This document shows positions 37,543 through 50,141 of a DNA stretch of 64,000 bases, one piece after another. A program made the position numbers and the translations under genes. This DNA is from Halichondria panicea (taxonomy: Eukaryota; Porifera; Demospongiae; Suberitida; Halichondriidae): positions 13,698,198-13,762,197 of the forward strand of contig NC_087377.1 in assembly GCF_963675165.1 (NCBI RefSeq), written 5' to 3'. The first letter of the stretch is position 1; the number at the start of each line of letters is the position of its first letter. The notes under the pieces were generated by a model. That model was not told the DNA's origin. It did no database searches and saw only the letters and a list, made by a program, of their open reading frames with translations.

Positions 37543-37640
37543 AATTCCTCAGTTGTATATGTCTATATGCTCGTCAGAGCCCCAATATGATAATTGGCAG
37601 TGATCTTTGTGTTGATAAGATCCAATATATTATATATAGT
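37543..37640 (-). pseudogene. Partial duplicate of gene I exon 1 (3' end)
   Basis: 'aaattcctcagttgta' followed by 'ggcagtgatctttgtgttg' matches 40427-40505, the end of the Ig exon of gene I, with several changes and a stop. It lies about 1 kb downstream of gene I. Confidence 0.65.
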
Positions 37641-37799
37641 TTTTCCACATTACCAATACAAGTGCGTAATATTATTACATCAATTACATTTAAGTGCCAA
37701 GTTTTCTGCTGATTTGACTAATTGTTTTTAATGTTTTCAGTTGCAGTAATCAATAATTATGGTAGTTGCTTTTCACCATCTACTTCCACTAAACAACAT

Positions 37800-38470
37800 A
37801 ATAATTATGCCTCGAGGCGTAGCCGCACAAGGGATACGGTAAAGCTGACTGTGTGTGTGTCTGTCTGTCTGTGTGTGTGTGTATTCCAGCTATAACTGCT
37901 CAACGGTTACAATGCAACGAAAACTAACAGCTTCTATAGGCTTCTAGCCACGTTCTCTTGGATTTTGATTCGTGGATTAGCAAACTAAAGCTTCTTTCTC
38001 GAGTTATGGCTAGTTTGACTCACATTGAAGGCTGTTGCAGTTTCTTCAGAATCTTTCATAGCATCATCTGTTCCCACAAACTTTCTATTCAACTTATGAG
38101 TTAGCCTTGCACTTAAGCGCTAGCTTTTTGTTGGCTACAAGAGTTAGAAAGAGCTGCTAAAGAAGCTAGCTATTTTAGTAGCCATTATTGGCAGACACAC
38201 CCCTATTCCTGGATATAGATCTAATGCGCATGCGCGCTCAATACCACGTGTAAGAGAATCCATTTTGCAGAATCAGCAATTTTCTTCTTTTGAGGTCCAG
38301 GTAAGCCACAAACCAATCTTTTCTACACAATTTGCTTTACTGTGTTTAATGTTCATTCAATTGCTAACACCTATTTGAAAATCATAATTATTGCAAATTA
38401 TTAACCTTTCTATAACACTCTAATACTTTTGAGCGAAAGCAAAAACATGGCGAGAGGCATTAGCACAGCG
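37800..38470 (+). mobile_element. Most complete copy of the interspersed repeat family
   Basis: It runs from 'gcctcgaggcgtagccgcac' through a GT run, 'gattttgattcgtggatta', 'tgttcccacaaactttctatt' and ends near 'gcgagaggcattagcacagcg'. Family members lie after genes A and B, at 26.9-27.8 kb (inverted) and at 30.8-31.3 kb (inverted). No transposase was found; it is probably non-autonomous. Confidence 0.6.
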
Positions 38471-38594
38471 CCAGCTTGAACACTAGTTATTATAGTCATT
38501 GCTTTGTATATTGATAAAAATGAAACTAGAAAGCAATGCATGTATAAAGTTGCAATACTGAAGAACACATTACAATGTTAGTACCTGCATACAG

Positions 38595-40958
38595 TTATTG
38601 GGAATTGTCTTGTAATGATCTACTGACAGGATCCACGTAGTCATACTCGTGTTGTAGTTCACATCCCCCTATCTGACCCACAACACCTGTTAGCTGACTA
38701 TACGACTGGTTAGACTTCAGCAATATCTGCTTCTGCTCAATATTTATTAGCTCAGGATGCTCACTCATTCTCTTTGCTTTCGGTTTCACTTTGATTTCGC
38801 TGTACTGGTGACTCAATGATAAATCTTTTTGGCTGTTACATTCTGGAGTAGCATATGTCGGGCAAGCAGTCGTATTACTTTTGGCAGTTGAAAACTTACT
38901 GTCTGTGTGCCCGTAAGACTCGTTAGCTTTCAACTCAACTTCTGTCATATCCAAGACATTGACTTTGACTTTTGCTAGACCAACCTCATCGTACAAAACA
39001 CTGTTGGAATGCTGACCTTGTTTGGGAAGTGTGGAGGGTGAACTTTTTCTGCTAGGTGTCGTAACTATGCTGTTGAGTATTCACAAATATGACCAACATT
39101 GTATATGAAAGAAGTAAATCTATATGCAGAATGCATATGTACCACATAGGGCTTACCTAGTATTTTTGTTTTTAAATCGCAATGTGAATTCTGAAGTAGT
39201 CCGGGCAAACAACACAAAGTGTAGTGTTCAAGACGAAGTTGCAACATAATAATATTATAAAGCTATAACAAAAGTGAAACTTACTACGATGTTTGTACAC
39301 TCCGTATCCGATAAAGCTCCAAATAGTAATCAAAATTGTTATTCCCAAACATGAAATGACCAACATTGTATCAAGCATACTGTCGCGAAGTGTCATCTTA
39401 ACCTTACTGCATTGTGTACCTATGAGAAGATTAATTTTGTAAGAACAACTTTGCTAGCATAACACTATCTGTATAATTATAATTTTACATAATTTTACCA
39501 TACGAAATGATTCCATAGACAAATATTGAACAAATGCAAATGAATAGCAGCACGAGTAGGATCACCAAGGAAACAATGAGAGATTTCTTTCTACAGACAA
39601 ATGCTTTCACCTTGCAAAAAGCTGCATGTTCATTATTTTTGAGAGGAATTACTCATTTGGGTTGATAGTAACTTACCTCCTATAAAGAGTAATAAGAAAT
39701 GAATGACCGTCAAGAGAAGGTACAGTGAAGTTGTGCTAAGAATGGCAGTTGACCTTAGTGCAAAAGGGATCATTCGATCTGGCAGTGCATGCATAAGAAT
39801 TAATACACAAAAAGCGATTATTGACTCAAACCTATTAACCTGTTACAGATACATTTTCTTTGACACGTAAGTTTTTGTCTGCCTCCATTGAAAAATCAAA
39901 GTTGTGGACTGTACCAGGAATTGAATACGGAATATTCAACATGGTCATGCCATTAATAGGCTGAGCACTGATAACTGTGTGTCGTATAGAACATATAGAG
40001 CCTTCTTGAACAACTGTGCAACCAGCCAAGTGGAGACAGTCAGTTGAATTTACTTTGTTAGAAAAGTATAATTTGCTTCTGTGGCCTAATTATAGTGAAA
40101 TAGACATAGTGTGTATAAGAGAGGAGAAGCCAATGATTGTGTCTTACCTACTGGAAATCTGTACACCAGTACGTGTTTCCTCGGAATAATAGCAAGCAAA
40201 GTTAGTTCAGTGTAGTCTCCTAATATAGCTGAGGTTCTTATAGAGGAGAATCTAGCTTCACAAAATGGACCCACACAATTTCTTACATGCTTGGCTTCGT
40301 CAGATCCATTAATCGTCATGGTGTACATTAGAATCGAGGAGCACATCAACTATATATAATGTATACATTATAATGTCACAAGCGAAAAGAGTGTTTCAAT
40401 TTTTGAATTGTGATAATTATAGCTTACCAAATTCCTCAGTTGTACTTCTATGCTAGTCAGAACCCCAACATGGTAATTGGCAGTGATCTTTGTATTGACA
40501 AGATCCAATATTATATCAGATACCAACTTTTCCTCATAAGTAGCCACATCACCACATGTTATGCTAGTAATGTCTTGATTTTCTAGCTCTTGCAAATCAA
40601 CAGTAAGCATGGATGTAAAATTTGCAGGAGTTTCCATGTCAGAAACAGTGACCAATTGAACAGATAAGAAAGCAGGATTGCTGCTAACCGTAATATTATT
40701 AGAATGATCTGCAAGGAACACCTGTAGTTCTACACTTTTGGAAGAGTTTGAGCCAATGTAACTCCATCGTAATGATATAAGATCCACTCCTTCACAAATA
40801 AGCATCACACTCAGTCTGGCATTCTCAGAGCAAGCCACTTTCTCTTCATTTTTGACAGTTAGGTAAACTTCTGCTGCTACACATAATAGCATAGCCATAG
40901 CTATAATGATTACACATGCGTACAACACCTCCTCACAAGCAAAGCTCACCTTCAACAT
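38595..40958 (-). CDS. Gene I: Ig-like receptor with three TM segments and a tyrosine-rich tail
   Basis: Eight exons, open and in phase (609 aa): 40958-40428 (signal peptide with IIIAMAMLLCVAA; Ig-like, VACSENARLSVMLIC, later TSITCG), 40349-40148, 40085-39840, 39778-39677 (SLYLLLTVIHFLLLFIG), 39621-39499 (SLIVSLVILLVLLFICI), 39419-39285 (MLVISCLGITILITIW), 39190-39157, 39051-38595 (tail, stop TAA). Basic residues (CRKK) follow the first hydrophobic segment and KHR follows the third. The positive-inside rule then gives N-out, three passes, tail inside. The tail, roughly residues 458-609, holds VLYDEV, VELKANESYG, QYSEI, LLKSNQSYSQL and YDYVDP: candidate SH2 and NxxY sites. The two exons after the Ig exon are not assigned to a family. 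The start could also be a nearby upstream non-ATG-free region; the ATG at 40958 is the best in-frame choice. The ligand is unknown. Confidence 0.8.
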
Positions 40959-42397
40959 AAAAAACAATAGCAAACATGGAGATCAAACTAAAAAGCATTG
41001 TTTATAATTATGAAGGTCAATTTCGTTCAGGAGTTTAATTTATACTTATAAAACTTTATACAGCCCATCAGATCTATACCAAGCAGGAAACATATTAAGA
41101 TGCAAATGCTTCACATAAATAATTAGACTGATAACTAGATCAAAACTTTATGAGCCTGCATGCAGCCTGCAGGCTAGCGCTGGACACAATTTAGTATTGA
41201 GCTATATAGCTAAATTTATGCATGCTTATACAGTGGAAAATCTCAAATAAAATGTTATTGGCATATAAGTATCAGTCTGCAGTCCTTCTACTACCACTTT
41301 GTAAAATCTGATGCTCTAAATCAAACTCTTTCCATCAAAGCGCTTCAATCAAACTTTTGCTATTACCTTAATTATTGAGCAATCTATAAGAGGCGTTTTT
41401 CTCGATACTACATTTTACGGCTTCGAGTTTCTAATCCTAATTTGGTGAGTGTGTGACATGTGTGTTCAGTAGCAGTAGCTATATAGTGAGAGTATTATTA
41501 ATGGCCGCGGATCGGTGCCTGTTTTGATTGGCATTCTAACTTCTAACTTATAAAGACGTTATAGTGTTAAACAGTATAGGCACCCATGTCCAAAGACGCC
41601 AATGTAAGTGTCCATAAGTTGCCCACATGAGTATAGTATGTACAATTAGTATCATCCTAGGATGCATAATTATGTCCCAGCATTTTACGCCTCTCCACAG
41701 GATTACGGTGATTTACATACATTACGGTGATTACATAAATTACGGTGATTACGGTGATTACATACATTACACCGATCTATGATATCATTACAATGACATC
41801 ACTGCATTCTCTTAGTGCTTTCACTTTCTAGATACACTTTACATGAGCCCACTATACTAATGCCTATGCGGCTTTAATTCGAGGAACTTCACTACACATG
41901 AGCACTAGCACTATATATACAACTGCTGCATGGATCCCTGCAGGCTTCCTTGCTGGTCCTATAGTCCCAGCATAGCCTATAATTTATTATAGGTCCCAGT
42001 GAGTGATGTGTATTACCAAGAGTTCATGGTATGACCTACCACTGTAGACTAAAAACATTTTTAATTTAGCTTTACGCTACTGCCTTGGTGAGGTTCATGG
42101 TTAAAGCCTTGTTAATAATAATGTACCAGTATAATTATTATGTACTTTTTTTTTATAGTTGCATAATAATTATATAACTACTTTTACAACACTCTATAGT
42201 TGTAGGACATAATTTATATATTTATATAAATGTCTGGTTTAGCGCTCTAGTTCTGGACTGTCTATATATAGTAGTCGACTAGATATTGAAAGTGTCTAGA
42301 CTATAAATTATGTTGTTATAATGATCTTTATCATTGCTCTAGTTTAATCTGCACACCAGCAGTCAATTAGCATTATTTATTAGATGCAGCAATTGCA
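40959..42397. other. Intergenic, no gene recognised; small tandem repeat
   Basis: It is AT-rich. At 41701-41772 a 'attacggtgattacata' unit is repeated about four times imperfectly. No coding exon seen. Confidence 0.5.
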
Positions 42398-44266
42398 ATG
42401 CAGCTACAAACAGTTATTATTTGCAGCACCCAGCTGTTCGTACTGGCTGCAGGTGAGTGTTGCATGTGTGCATGTGGCTAGCTAGCTATATAAACCTTGA
42501 TATAGCTATATACATTTACATTTTTGCAGCCACTCTGACATCCACTCCCACTGTGGTCTGTCCTGGTGACACTGTCACCTTCACCTGCACTCTGCCTGGT
42601 AGTCTCATACGATGGAAAGTCACTCCTCCAAAAGTTCAAGGACCTTCGTTTAGATTGACTTTAATATTCACCGGCAGTGGAAATGTCGCTGTGAATGAGG
42701 GTAATCCAGCATTCCGTGGTGTTCTCCAGTAGATGAATGCTCACTGCCACTCTCACCTCACTGTCTGAGGCCTCCATTGTAGAAGGTACTATGGTGTTGT
42801 GTGAGGGAGCAAGCTCACAAGAGGGTCCTCTCACTATCACTGTGGCTGGTGAGTTGTGGCTGATGGAGTGCATACATGCATGTACACATGCACTCTCAGT
42901 TTATCAATACACTCATGCACAGATTCACCCTCCCCTCCACTGAATCCAAGGGTGTCCTCCTCAGCCCAAAACCAACTCAGCTCCTCTAATATCACTCTGG
43001 AGTGGGACCTTCCCTCCTCTACTGGTGGTGTGTCTGTCAGCTATGTCCTCATCATCTCCCCAACACCTCTCTCCAAGTCACAAGTCACTGTGGAGACTAC
43101 CTTCGCACAGATAACTGTCTCCTACAACACTCCCTACAATGTGACAATCAGAGCTGTCAACTGTGCTGGAATGAGTGATGATGATGTGATGATGATGATT
43201 CTTCCTATTGGTTAGTTTCTATTATAGCTGATCTCTTAGTGTATAATATTGTTTGCTGCAGTTACCTGCCCCTCCAACCCAACACCTGCGAACAGAGTGA
43301 CCATCAATAGTGCTCCACCACTGCCTGCACTAGTAGGATCAACACTGAGCTTCACTTGCAATGGAGAGACAGTACCAGAAACCTGTGAGGACGGTGGTCA
43401 CCTGATCCTACCAGTTATACCTCTGTCCCTCGGGTAAAATTAATGGTGAATCACTGTCATGCATGATTGTTACTATAATAGCCCCTCCTCTCAGATGTCA
43501 CTTGTGGCTTTCCTGTCGCACCTTCCAGAGGCAGTGTGGACGTTAAGGGCCGGACATCACCCTTTTCGATAGACTCAGTGGTAAACTTATATTGTGACAA
43601 GGGACTATTCCCAGCTGGTGATATGTCCAGTACGTGTGAAAATGTGGGTGGAGTGGGAACTTGGAAGCCGGACACGAACACCACATGCAGAGATATGCCT
43701 GGTGAGAATGCCATTGGCTAAAATTTTTGTGTGTATTATTAACATCTAATTTACGTTTCACCGCAGTCAACTGCTCTCTACCCAAAAAGCCATCCAACGG
43801 AACAATAGTGAACTGTGAGAGTTTGAATGAGACAGTGTCGGAGGGAACAGTGCTAACTTACCAGTGTGACAATGGACTCTCACTGACTGGACCCAACACC
43901 ATCACTTGCACTAATGCTGGTGTCTGGAGTACTGAGCCTGAGGCAATCGTGTGAGTAGCGCTTTGTTAACGGTTTATTTCCTTGTTTACCTTCTCCATAG
44001 ATTATATTTCCGCCACCTTATCCACTGGTGCTGCTATCGTTATAAGTGTGATCATCACTTTCATTGTGACTCTAGTCACTTGATTCCTCACTGGACTCTT
44101 AGTGATGCACCTTTGCTCCCGTAAGAAGGCAGCTGAAGGACAAGCTAACGTAGGACCCACTGTACCAGCTGGTCCTGTTTATGAGGAGGTGTCACCCAAA
44201 ATGGAAATTAAACTGAACAGTAACCAAGCATATGAACGGTCAACCAGTGTATACGTAGGACTGTAA
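42398..44266 (+). pseudogene. Receptor gene F: Ig, FN3, three CCPs, TM, tail; several disabling changes
   Basis: First of the subfamily-2 trio. Exons: 42398-42452 (signal peptide MQLQTVIICSTQLFVLAA), 42530-42848 (Ig-like, VVCPGDTVTFTC), 42923-43210 (FN3, SSTGGVSVSYVLIISPTPLS), 43262-43433 (CCP1), 43495-43701 (CCP2), 43767-43950 (CCP3), 44001-44266 (TM and tail, GPVYEEVSPKMEI). Lesions against gene H: a TAG and a frame change near 42730 in the Ig exon, a one-base shift near 43390 in CCP1, a TGA where CCP3 should have its last Cys (43949-43951 region), and a TGA in the TM segment (about 44081). With four independent breaks it is best called a pseudogene, although the FN3 and CCP2 exons are intact. 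Confidence 0.85.
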
Positions 44267-45693
44267 AAGTTTAGCATTAATCCAGTGTCTGCATAATAAT
44301 TTATAGCTTATCAGTTGTACGTGATGTGTATGTATTATAGAGCCAAGGTTTTATACATCAACTTATATATGTTTATTCATCGCGTCTGTTGTTTGTAATA
44401 AAATTATTAACACTTGAGAACTGAATGTAAACAATTAGCACAAATCAATGTGTACATCTCTGTGCATCAACAATCATGATTTGTGTCAGCAATTAACAAT
44501 TAGATTATAATTCTATGCAATATTTTTTATAGTTATTGTTCTGTTAAAATTTGTAATATAGTTTGTATAATTCAGCATGCAGTAAATTAAATGCATGATT
44601 GTTGTATTTGTTAATTGTCTCCATGCACATGACACATGCTTATAAATCTTGATTGCAGCAAGGATAGAACACACACATGCACAGAGCACAGTACAAAACC
44701 TTTTTCTACTGATACAAAGCTAAGTAACTTCTAGGTAGATTGTTCTGTTACAGTTCCAGTGGATACTCCACCCATAGATTGAAGGTTCATCTGCATGGAA
44801 ATTGAATATCCGTACGTTCCAGTTAATTGTCTATATGACAAGTTACTGTTTCTGGTTTTGTGATTCTTCTGGCTGAGCTGGAGATGAGGGTATGTCTATC
44901 TCATCGGCATATCTTCTTCAGTTTGCGGCGAAGACGAGACCTGGAATATGATCAGCATGCATGTCTCCTGACTTAATAATTTATAGTCGTTGGTCTTTCT
45001 ATAATTTATAGTCTCATTTTGTAAGTTAGATTTCCTTGTTTCGATACAGGCGTCCATGCATGGTGACCGTGAACTTCTCTCTACAGGTACTATAGGAATA
45101 TACATGCAAGTATGAAGAAGCGCTTTATTATACCAGTCCTATAATATTATTATATTAGGGGGCATATGATTCAGTATTATTATACAGATGGTCCCAGAGC
45201 CACTTTGTAGACTTCAATGTAAAATATCACATGAATCGCTTCCGTTTCCAATCCTTCTTTCTCTTCTATTTATACTGGTAGTGTATATATAGATCTATAA
45301 TTTTATGCATGACCACCACATTACCACCATAATTATTATTATTTATCTACCACACATGCATGCCATTAAGATTATTATGTTACCTTTTGTTACCTTTATC
45401 CCATACCCCACTGCACCATAAAGTTCTAGTATACACGTACATCACACACCATATTTAAGTTGCAAAATTAATGTTCGTCAGTTACAATCTTTACTTTTGA
45501 CATGCAGGAAAACTCCAGATTGGAACTTTAGAACAACTCGTATATACGGTAAACACAACAAGCACAACGTTATAATGTAATACCCACACACAATAAACCC
45601 ACTGTCTCATGACTGGAGAAGAAGTATCATAGCAATAGGTAAAGATGTCACAATTTGCTTTTGCACTTTACTTGTCTATGTCCTGTTAAAATA
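44267..45693. other. Intergenic, with inverted copy of the 9.0-9.4 kb repeat
   Basis: 45130-45550 is the reverse complement of 9013-9420. The part around 'ctttacttttgacatgcagg' recurs just upstream of gene H (49935-49980), so it belongs to the 5' region of the subfamily-2 duplication unit. The rest is AT-rich with no gene. Confidence 0.55.
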
Positions 45694-47047
45694 ATGATGG
45701 TGAACTTGTTAGTGATCAACTTCAAGTATCTTCTGTTAGTAGTATTGATTAGCTCTCAGATGGGAGGTATGAATAACAATTAAGCTAGGTGTATTTTGAT
45801 GTTTGAATGAACCTGTTCCATTCAACATAGAGGCCTCTCAGACTCTAGTGTCTAATACGAGTGTGGTGTGTCCTGGAGAGACTGCTTTGTTCACATGCTC
45901 TGGTACTGGTACTGCATTGAGATGGCAAGTGGAACCTCCAGCAGACTTTGGGTTGATGTCAGTACAAAGTGCAATCTTCATTAGTTCTCTAGTTGGTCGA
46001 AGGGACACATTTGAATCTGGAGTGATCATGTTTGAGGCTGTTCTTGTGAGCAATGATGGTGGAACTGTGACGTCCACTCTCATCAACCTCAGTGAAGTGT
46101 CTGTACTGGATGGATAGCAATGTCACCTGTTCTGTTTTCGATTCATTTAATGTTGAACTACAGACAATAATATTATTGGTTGCTGGTGAGTAGCTATTTA
46201 CACACAGGTAATTCAACCTCTCCATTAAACCCAAGGATAGCCTCCACTCATATTAGACCCAGTCACCTGCAGTTCTCCTAGCTGCTGCACCATCCTGAGG
46301 TAGTGTGGACATCAGTGGTGGGACACCACCCTTCTCACTGGGTTCACTGGTTAGCTATCGTTGTGATGAGGGACTGTTCCCCCCTGATGTGAGGACCAGC
46401 ACATGCACTAATGGGGGGTATAGGGGAGAGTAGGTGGAGAACCCTGGGAGTTTGGTGTGCAGAGAGAGGCCAGGTGAAATGTATAATTATTATAGCTGTT
46501 TAGAGGCTTGATTTCCTTCGAAAAAGTTCATTCTATAGACATTCAATTGTATATTAGCTTACGTACACAGCCTTTGTTCCACATTATTTTCTTTGGCAGG
46601 CTATTGGGTGCTCGTAATACAGTCAAGCATAATTATCACTTTTTGACCGTCCATATAGCCAACAGCTCTCTTCCTCTTGAGCTGTGCAACGGTGCTATGG
46701 TGGACTATGACAGGTTGAATGAGACAGTGTTGGAGGGAACAGTGCTGACTTACCAGTGTGACAATGGATTCTCACTGACTGGACCCAACAACATCACTTG
46801 CACTAATGCTGGAGTCTGGAGCACTGAGCCTGAGGCAATCAAGTGTGTACTTATGACTGAAGGTGATGAGCTTAAATTTGTATTTGCCCATAGTACATGC
46901 ATATGTATACTATCTCATCTCACAGTTTCTACAGTCGCTCCTTTGTTCTCCATTTCTGCAACTGTCACTATCAGTGTGGTCATCACTTTCATTGTCACTC
47001 TAGTCATTGAATTCCTATTTTATAGTCAGCATGCTCGTTTAAGTTAG
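45694..47047 (+). pseudogene. Receptor gene G: rearranged subfamily-2 copy lacking CCP1 and the tail
   Basis: Exons traceable: 45694-45766 (signal peptide MMVNLLVINFKYLLLVVLIS), 45831-46185 (Ig-like, VVCPGETALFTC; one extra G after VLDG near 46110 shifts the frame), 46208-46473 (the FN3 start SPLNPRIAS fused directly into CCP2 sequence, with CCP1 and most of FN3 deleted), 46659-46862 (CCP3; first Cys replaced by Ser, NSSLPLELCNGAMV), 46926-47047 (TM ISVVITFIVTLVIEFL, then unrelated SQHARLS and stop). The YEEV/NQAY tail is missing. Deletion, frameshift and loss of a disulfide Cys point to a pseudogene. Confidence 0.85.
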
Positions 47048-47249
47048 ATTAGTACAAGTTTACGCTGTATAGTTTGATAGCACAAAATTAATACATATTT
47101 TCATTAAAACCATCGCATATGCAACAAAAATAATAATCAAAATTGTCCTAAAGGAAATGCATCACAGCACATACATAAATATTGGTACAGAAACAGCATA
47201 ATTATCATGAAGTTAGGATAATAAGTGACTGCATGTATATATATACAGT

Positions 47250-47830
47250 GAACCTAGCCTCGTTCCCAGGCCTTACTTTTTCTTGCTGTTGTCACTGTTC
47301 ATCCATGACAGACATAGTGAGGCAGCAAAGAAAGAAATGGGCGTACAGTTAAGAAAAAGTAAGGCCTTGTTTGGGATATTGCGTGATCCACAAGGATTTT
47401 TATACACGTGGGCGATATGTAGCCCACAATCGTGACATAAGGTATTCTCCCACAAGAAAAGGTGATACTCTGATAGAATCTGAACACACAATCTAGACTA
47501 GTAGATCATCTAGCTAAGCCTAAGGTATAGCTAGCTATAGTGCTTGCAAACTTCCAGTTCCAAGTCCATGTCCAGCTTGCTGCAGGCAAAGTTTGATTAG
47601 TCATAAATCTCTGCGTGGGCAGTCCAACATCTCTAGTTCAGCATGCCCACGCTCATTTTTCCACCCTCTACCACCCTTCTACCCTCACGCGACTTCCCGA
47701 TACAGGCTCTCTAACTCTACGTCTATTTCTTTCTTTATTCCTCCAATTAATACCGTATTTTATCTCATTGAACGATTAATACAGTATTTATCTTATTGAA
47801 CGATCATGAGAAAAAGGAGAGCCTGTGTAG
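47250..47830. repeat. Second copy of the nested inverted-repeat element of 16450-17230
   Basis: Same order: 'cctcgttcccaggccttac', the complement 'aagtaaggccttgtttggga', then 'gcttgcaaacttccagttcc' and the foldback with 'acaggctctc'. It is slightly shorter than the first copy. Confidence 0.75.
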
Positions 47831-49270
47831 AGGCATAGATAAAGAAGAGAGGGATTGGCAACGGAAGTTAAAACGTAGACTTTTGTGCAAGGGGTGTGGC
47901 TTAATCCTGAAACGATGCGTGTTGTCCCCCACCGTAACGCCGCGAAACACTTTTTTTATGTTTGAGGCCTTACACAGAGCTTTCTAAGACCCCCCAAAAC
48001 TTTATTTCCATGCTTCTTGATGATGTGTATTATGTGGAAATTCCCAAAATTGTTTCTAGATTGTTGAGAAAGAGCTACAGGTACATAGCGCTTTTTTCAC
48101 CTCTTTTCACCGTTTTTTTATGGAAATGAAGTCTAAAATCAGCAGCAGGATTGTTATACTGACAGTAAGACACTGATCAGTTGTCTCCTCAACCATTCCC
48201 AGCCTGTGCTTTACTCGAGGCTGTCTTCCTACGTTGAAGTAGACAGCCTTGAGTAACGCCGGGGCAACACGGATGGTTATTCGAGGTCGATTTTGTCGCC
48301 AATCCCTCTTTGCTCTATCTATGGTAGAGGCTACAGTGAACCCTCCAGGTTTCAATATAGTCATCTATACATGTAGATCTATATGCTTAATGAGTCAATT
48401 TCTGCGGACAAGTTAGTATTGGAGCTATACTTCCCTAATTCAGCTTTGAGAAGACGTGCGAGACTGTCTATTAGCAAGTAGGCCCTGATAAATTATGCTT
48501 TTTTTCGCCCATTATTCTATTCTTTAATTAATTCTTGAAAAATGTGCCAATAATTTATTATTCTCATAAAAATCCAATTTTTCTCTGATTTTTAAAAATT
48601 AAGACGTCAAAATAAACACAACACACATGTACAACTGACTCAAGACATAATTAATATATCGTGTTATCTCGCTGAATTGAACTGATCCATACTTAGGTAT
48701 TCCTAAAAGGGCGGCTGATCATGAGACTAAATTCACCTTCAGTCATTTTTTGCCATGAAAACATCGTTATGCAAAAACTTAATGAAAATGGACATTGATG
48801 CCTATTATTCCTTTAGACACCTATTATGCTAAAATTATTCCGAGCATAATTTATCAGGGCCTAATAGCAAGTTGAGGTTGATGGTTGGATATAATTTATT
48901 GCACATTGAAGATCGAATTAACATAACAAATGCAAAAGACAGCTACTTAAAATTAATAAGTAAAGGGGAGAAGGGATTGTACAACACAATGGGGGAATTT
49001 GCAATAGTAACAATACATGGAAAGTGACCTAACTATAATTGCACCAAGTAAAAAAATTCACTACATCTGTCTCTGTACACTTAATTGGGGTGAGCGAAGT
49101 GAGTCCCTTGTTGTACCTTGCAATTTGTATGTATGTTTGTTTGTCATGGACCACCAGCACACGATATAGTGTTGTTTTTGGGACTCGAGATCCTTTATTA
49201 CCTTCTACGTGATTTTTTTGTGCATGCATATGCACAATCAGCGCTATAAATAATGTTTAATGAAAATCAA
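47831..49270. other. Intergenic with a MITE, no gene recognised
   Basis: Apart from the element at 48479-48862, only unsupported short open stretches were seen. 'ggtgagcgaagtgagtcccttg' at about 49090 looks like the start of another repeat. Confidence 0.45.
48479..48862. mobile_element. MITE with TAGGCCCTGATAAATTATGC termini
   Basis: The ends TAGGCCCTGATAAATTATGC and GCATAATTTATCAGGGCCTA are perfect 20-bp inverted repeats. The flanks TTAGCAAG and ATAGCAAG agree at seven of eight positions, consistent with an 8-bp target duplication as in hAT-type elements. The interior is AT-rich, without coding. Confidence 0.85.
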
Positions 49271-49465
49271 ATTTTGGATCTGAGTAAGCCAGTTATATTC
49301 CTCTGCTGCTGTGTGTCCCACACCATGTGTTTTAACAATCACCAATTGCAACATACCGTCACGATTCATGGATCTATGCTCACTTTCAGTCACTTGCCAT
49401 GGAATGAAGAACCTCGGCAGTAGCGGGTGGTCCCTTCTAGGTGGCAGTGCTGCTGCCTTTGGCAT
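49270..49465 (+). pseudogene. CCP1 exon relic of a subfamily-2 receptor
   Basis: 'gatctgagtaagcc' matches the end of the FN3 exon and donor in gene H. 'gtcacgattcatggatctatgctcac' and 'ggcagtagcgggtggtc' match its CCP1 exon. It has frame breaks. It indicates a further dead copy between genes G and H. Confidence 0.65.
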
Positions 49466-50141
49466 AATATTATATCTATAGTTGTATAATATAGTTGGAC
49501 GTGTTGTTGACGGTCTGTTTGTGGTGGTACTGATTGTTATAGCTATAGAGCTCATAGTAAGAAAAGAAAAAAGTGGAGCTTATTGTTAATTTGGAAGGTT
49601 GCATGTTTACAATTGTACAAAATCAATTTGGTTTATGACAAATGAGACAATGAGATTATGTAATGACTATCTTGCCCTATAGAGGCCACATTCCATGAGT
49701 TGTAGTCGAATTAGGCTTATGGAGAAATCAAATGCAGAGTAGCTATGCTTCTTGATTGCTAACTATGTGTTTACTTATCAATATAATGGTTATACGATTG
49801 TTTTTAACAGTTTTTCTTTCAACCTTTATGATCACAACAGCTGGCTAAACAAACACTAACAGGCTACTATTTTCCTCAACCGTGCTATATATTAACTAAG
49901 TCAGCAATATAGACGTCTATAGCAAATGTTTCATTAATGATCTTTACTTTTGATATGCAGGAAACTCCTTTAGGACAATGTCCTATTAAAGGAGTTTCCT
50001 GCACCAGGGTACGGTAAACACAAGGTTATGTAGATAACTGACTGTCTCAAGACTGGAGAAGTAGAGATCAGTTTAGCAAAAGGTAAAGATGTCACATTTT
50101 GCTTTTGCACTTTAGATCTACGTATTTGCCCTGTTAAATAA
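49466..50141. other. 5' flank of gene H
   Basis: The last ~200 bases (from 'ctttacttttgatatgcagg') resemble the sequence upstream of gene G, including 'gactggagaa' and 'aggtaaagatgtcaca', and probably contain the promoter. An 'aaactcctttaggacaatg / cctattaaaggagtttcctg' hairpin lies at about 49962-50003. Confidence 0.45.

Noticed and set aside
44896-45105. Minus-strand frame near 44.9 kb with a possible tail-like end (SPQTEEDMPMR)
   Set aside because: No tyrosine, TM exon or matching paralogue; considered as a receptor tail but unsupported.
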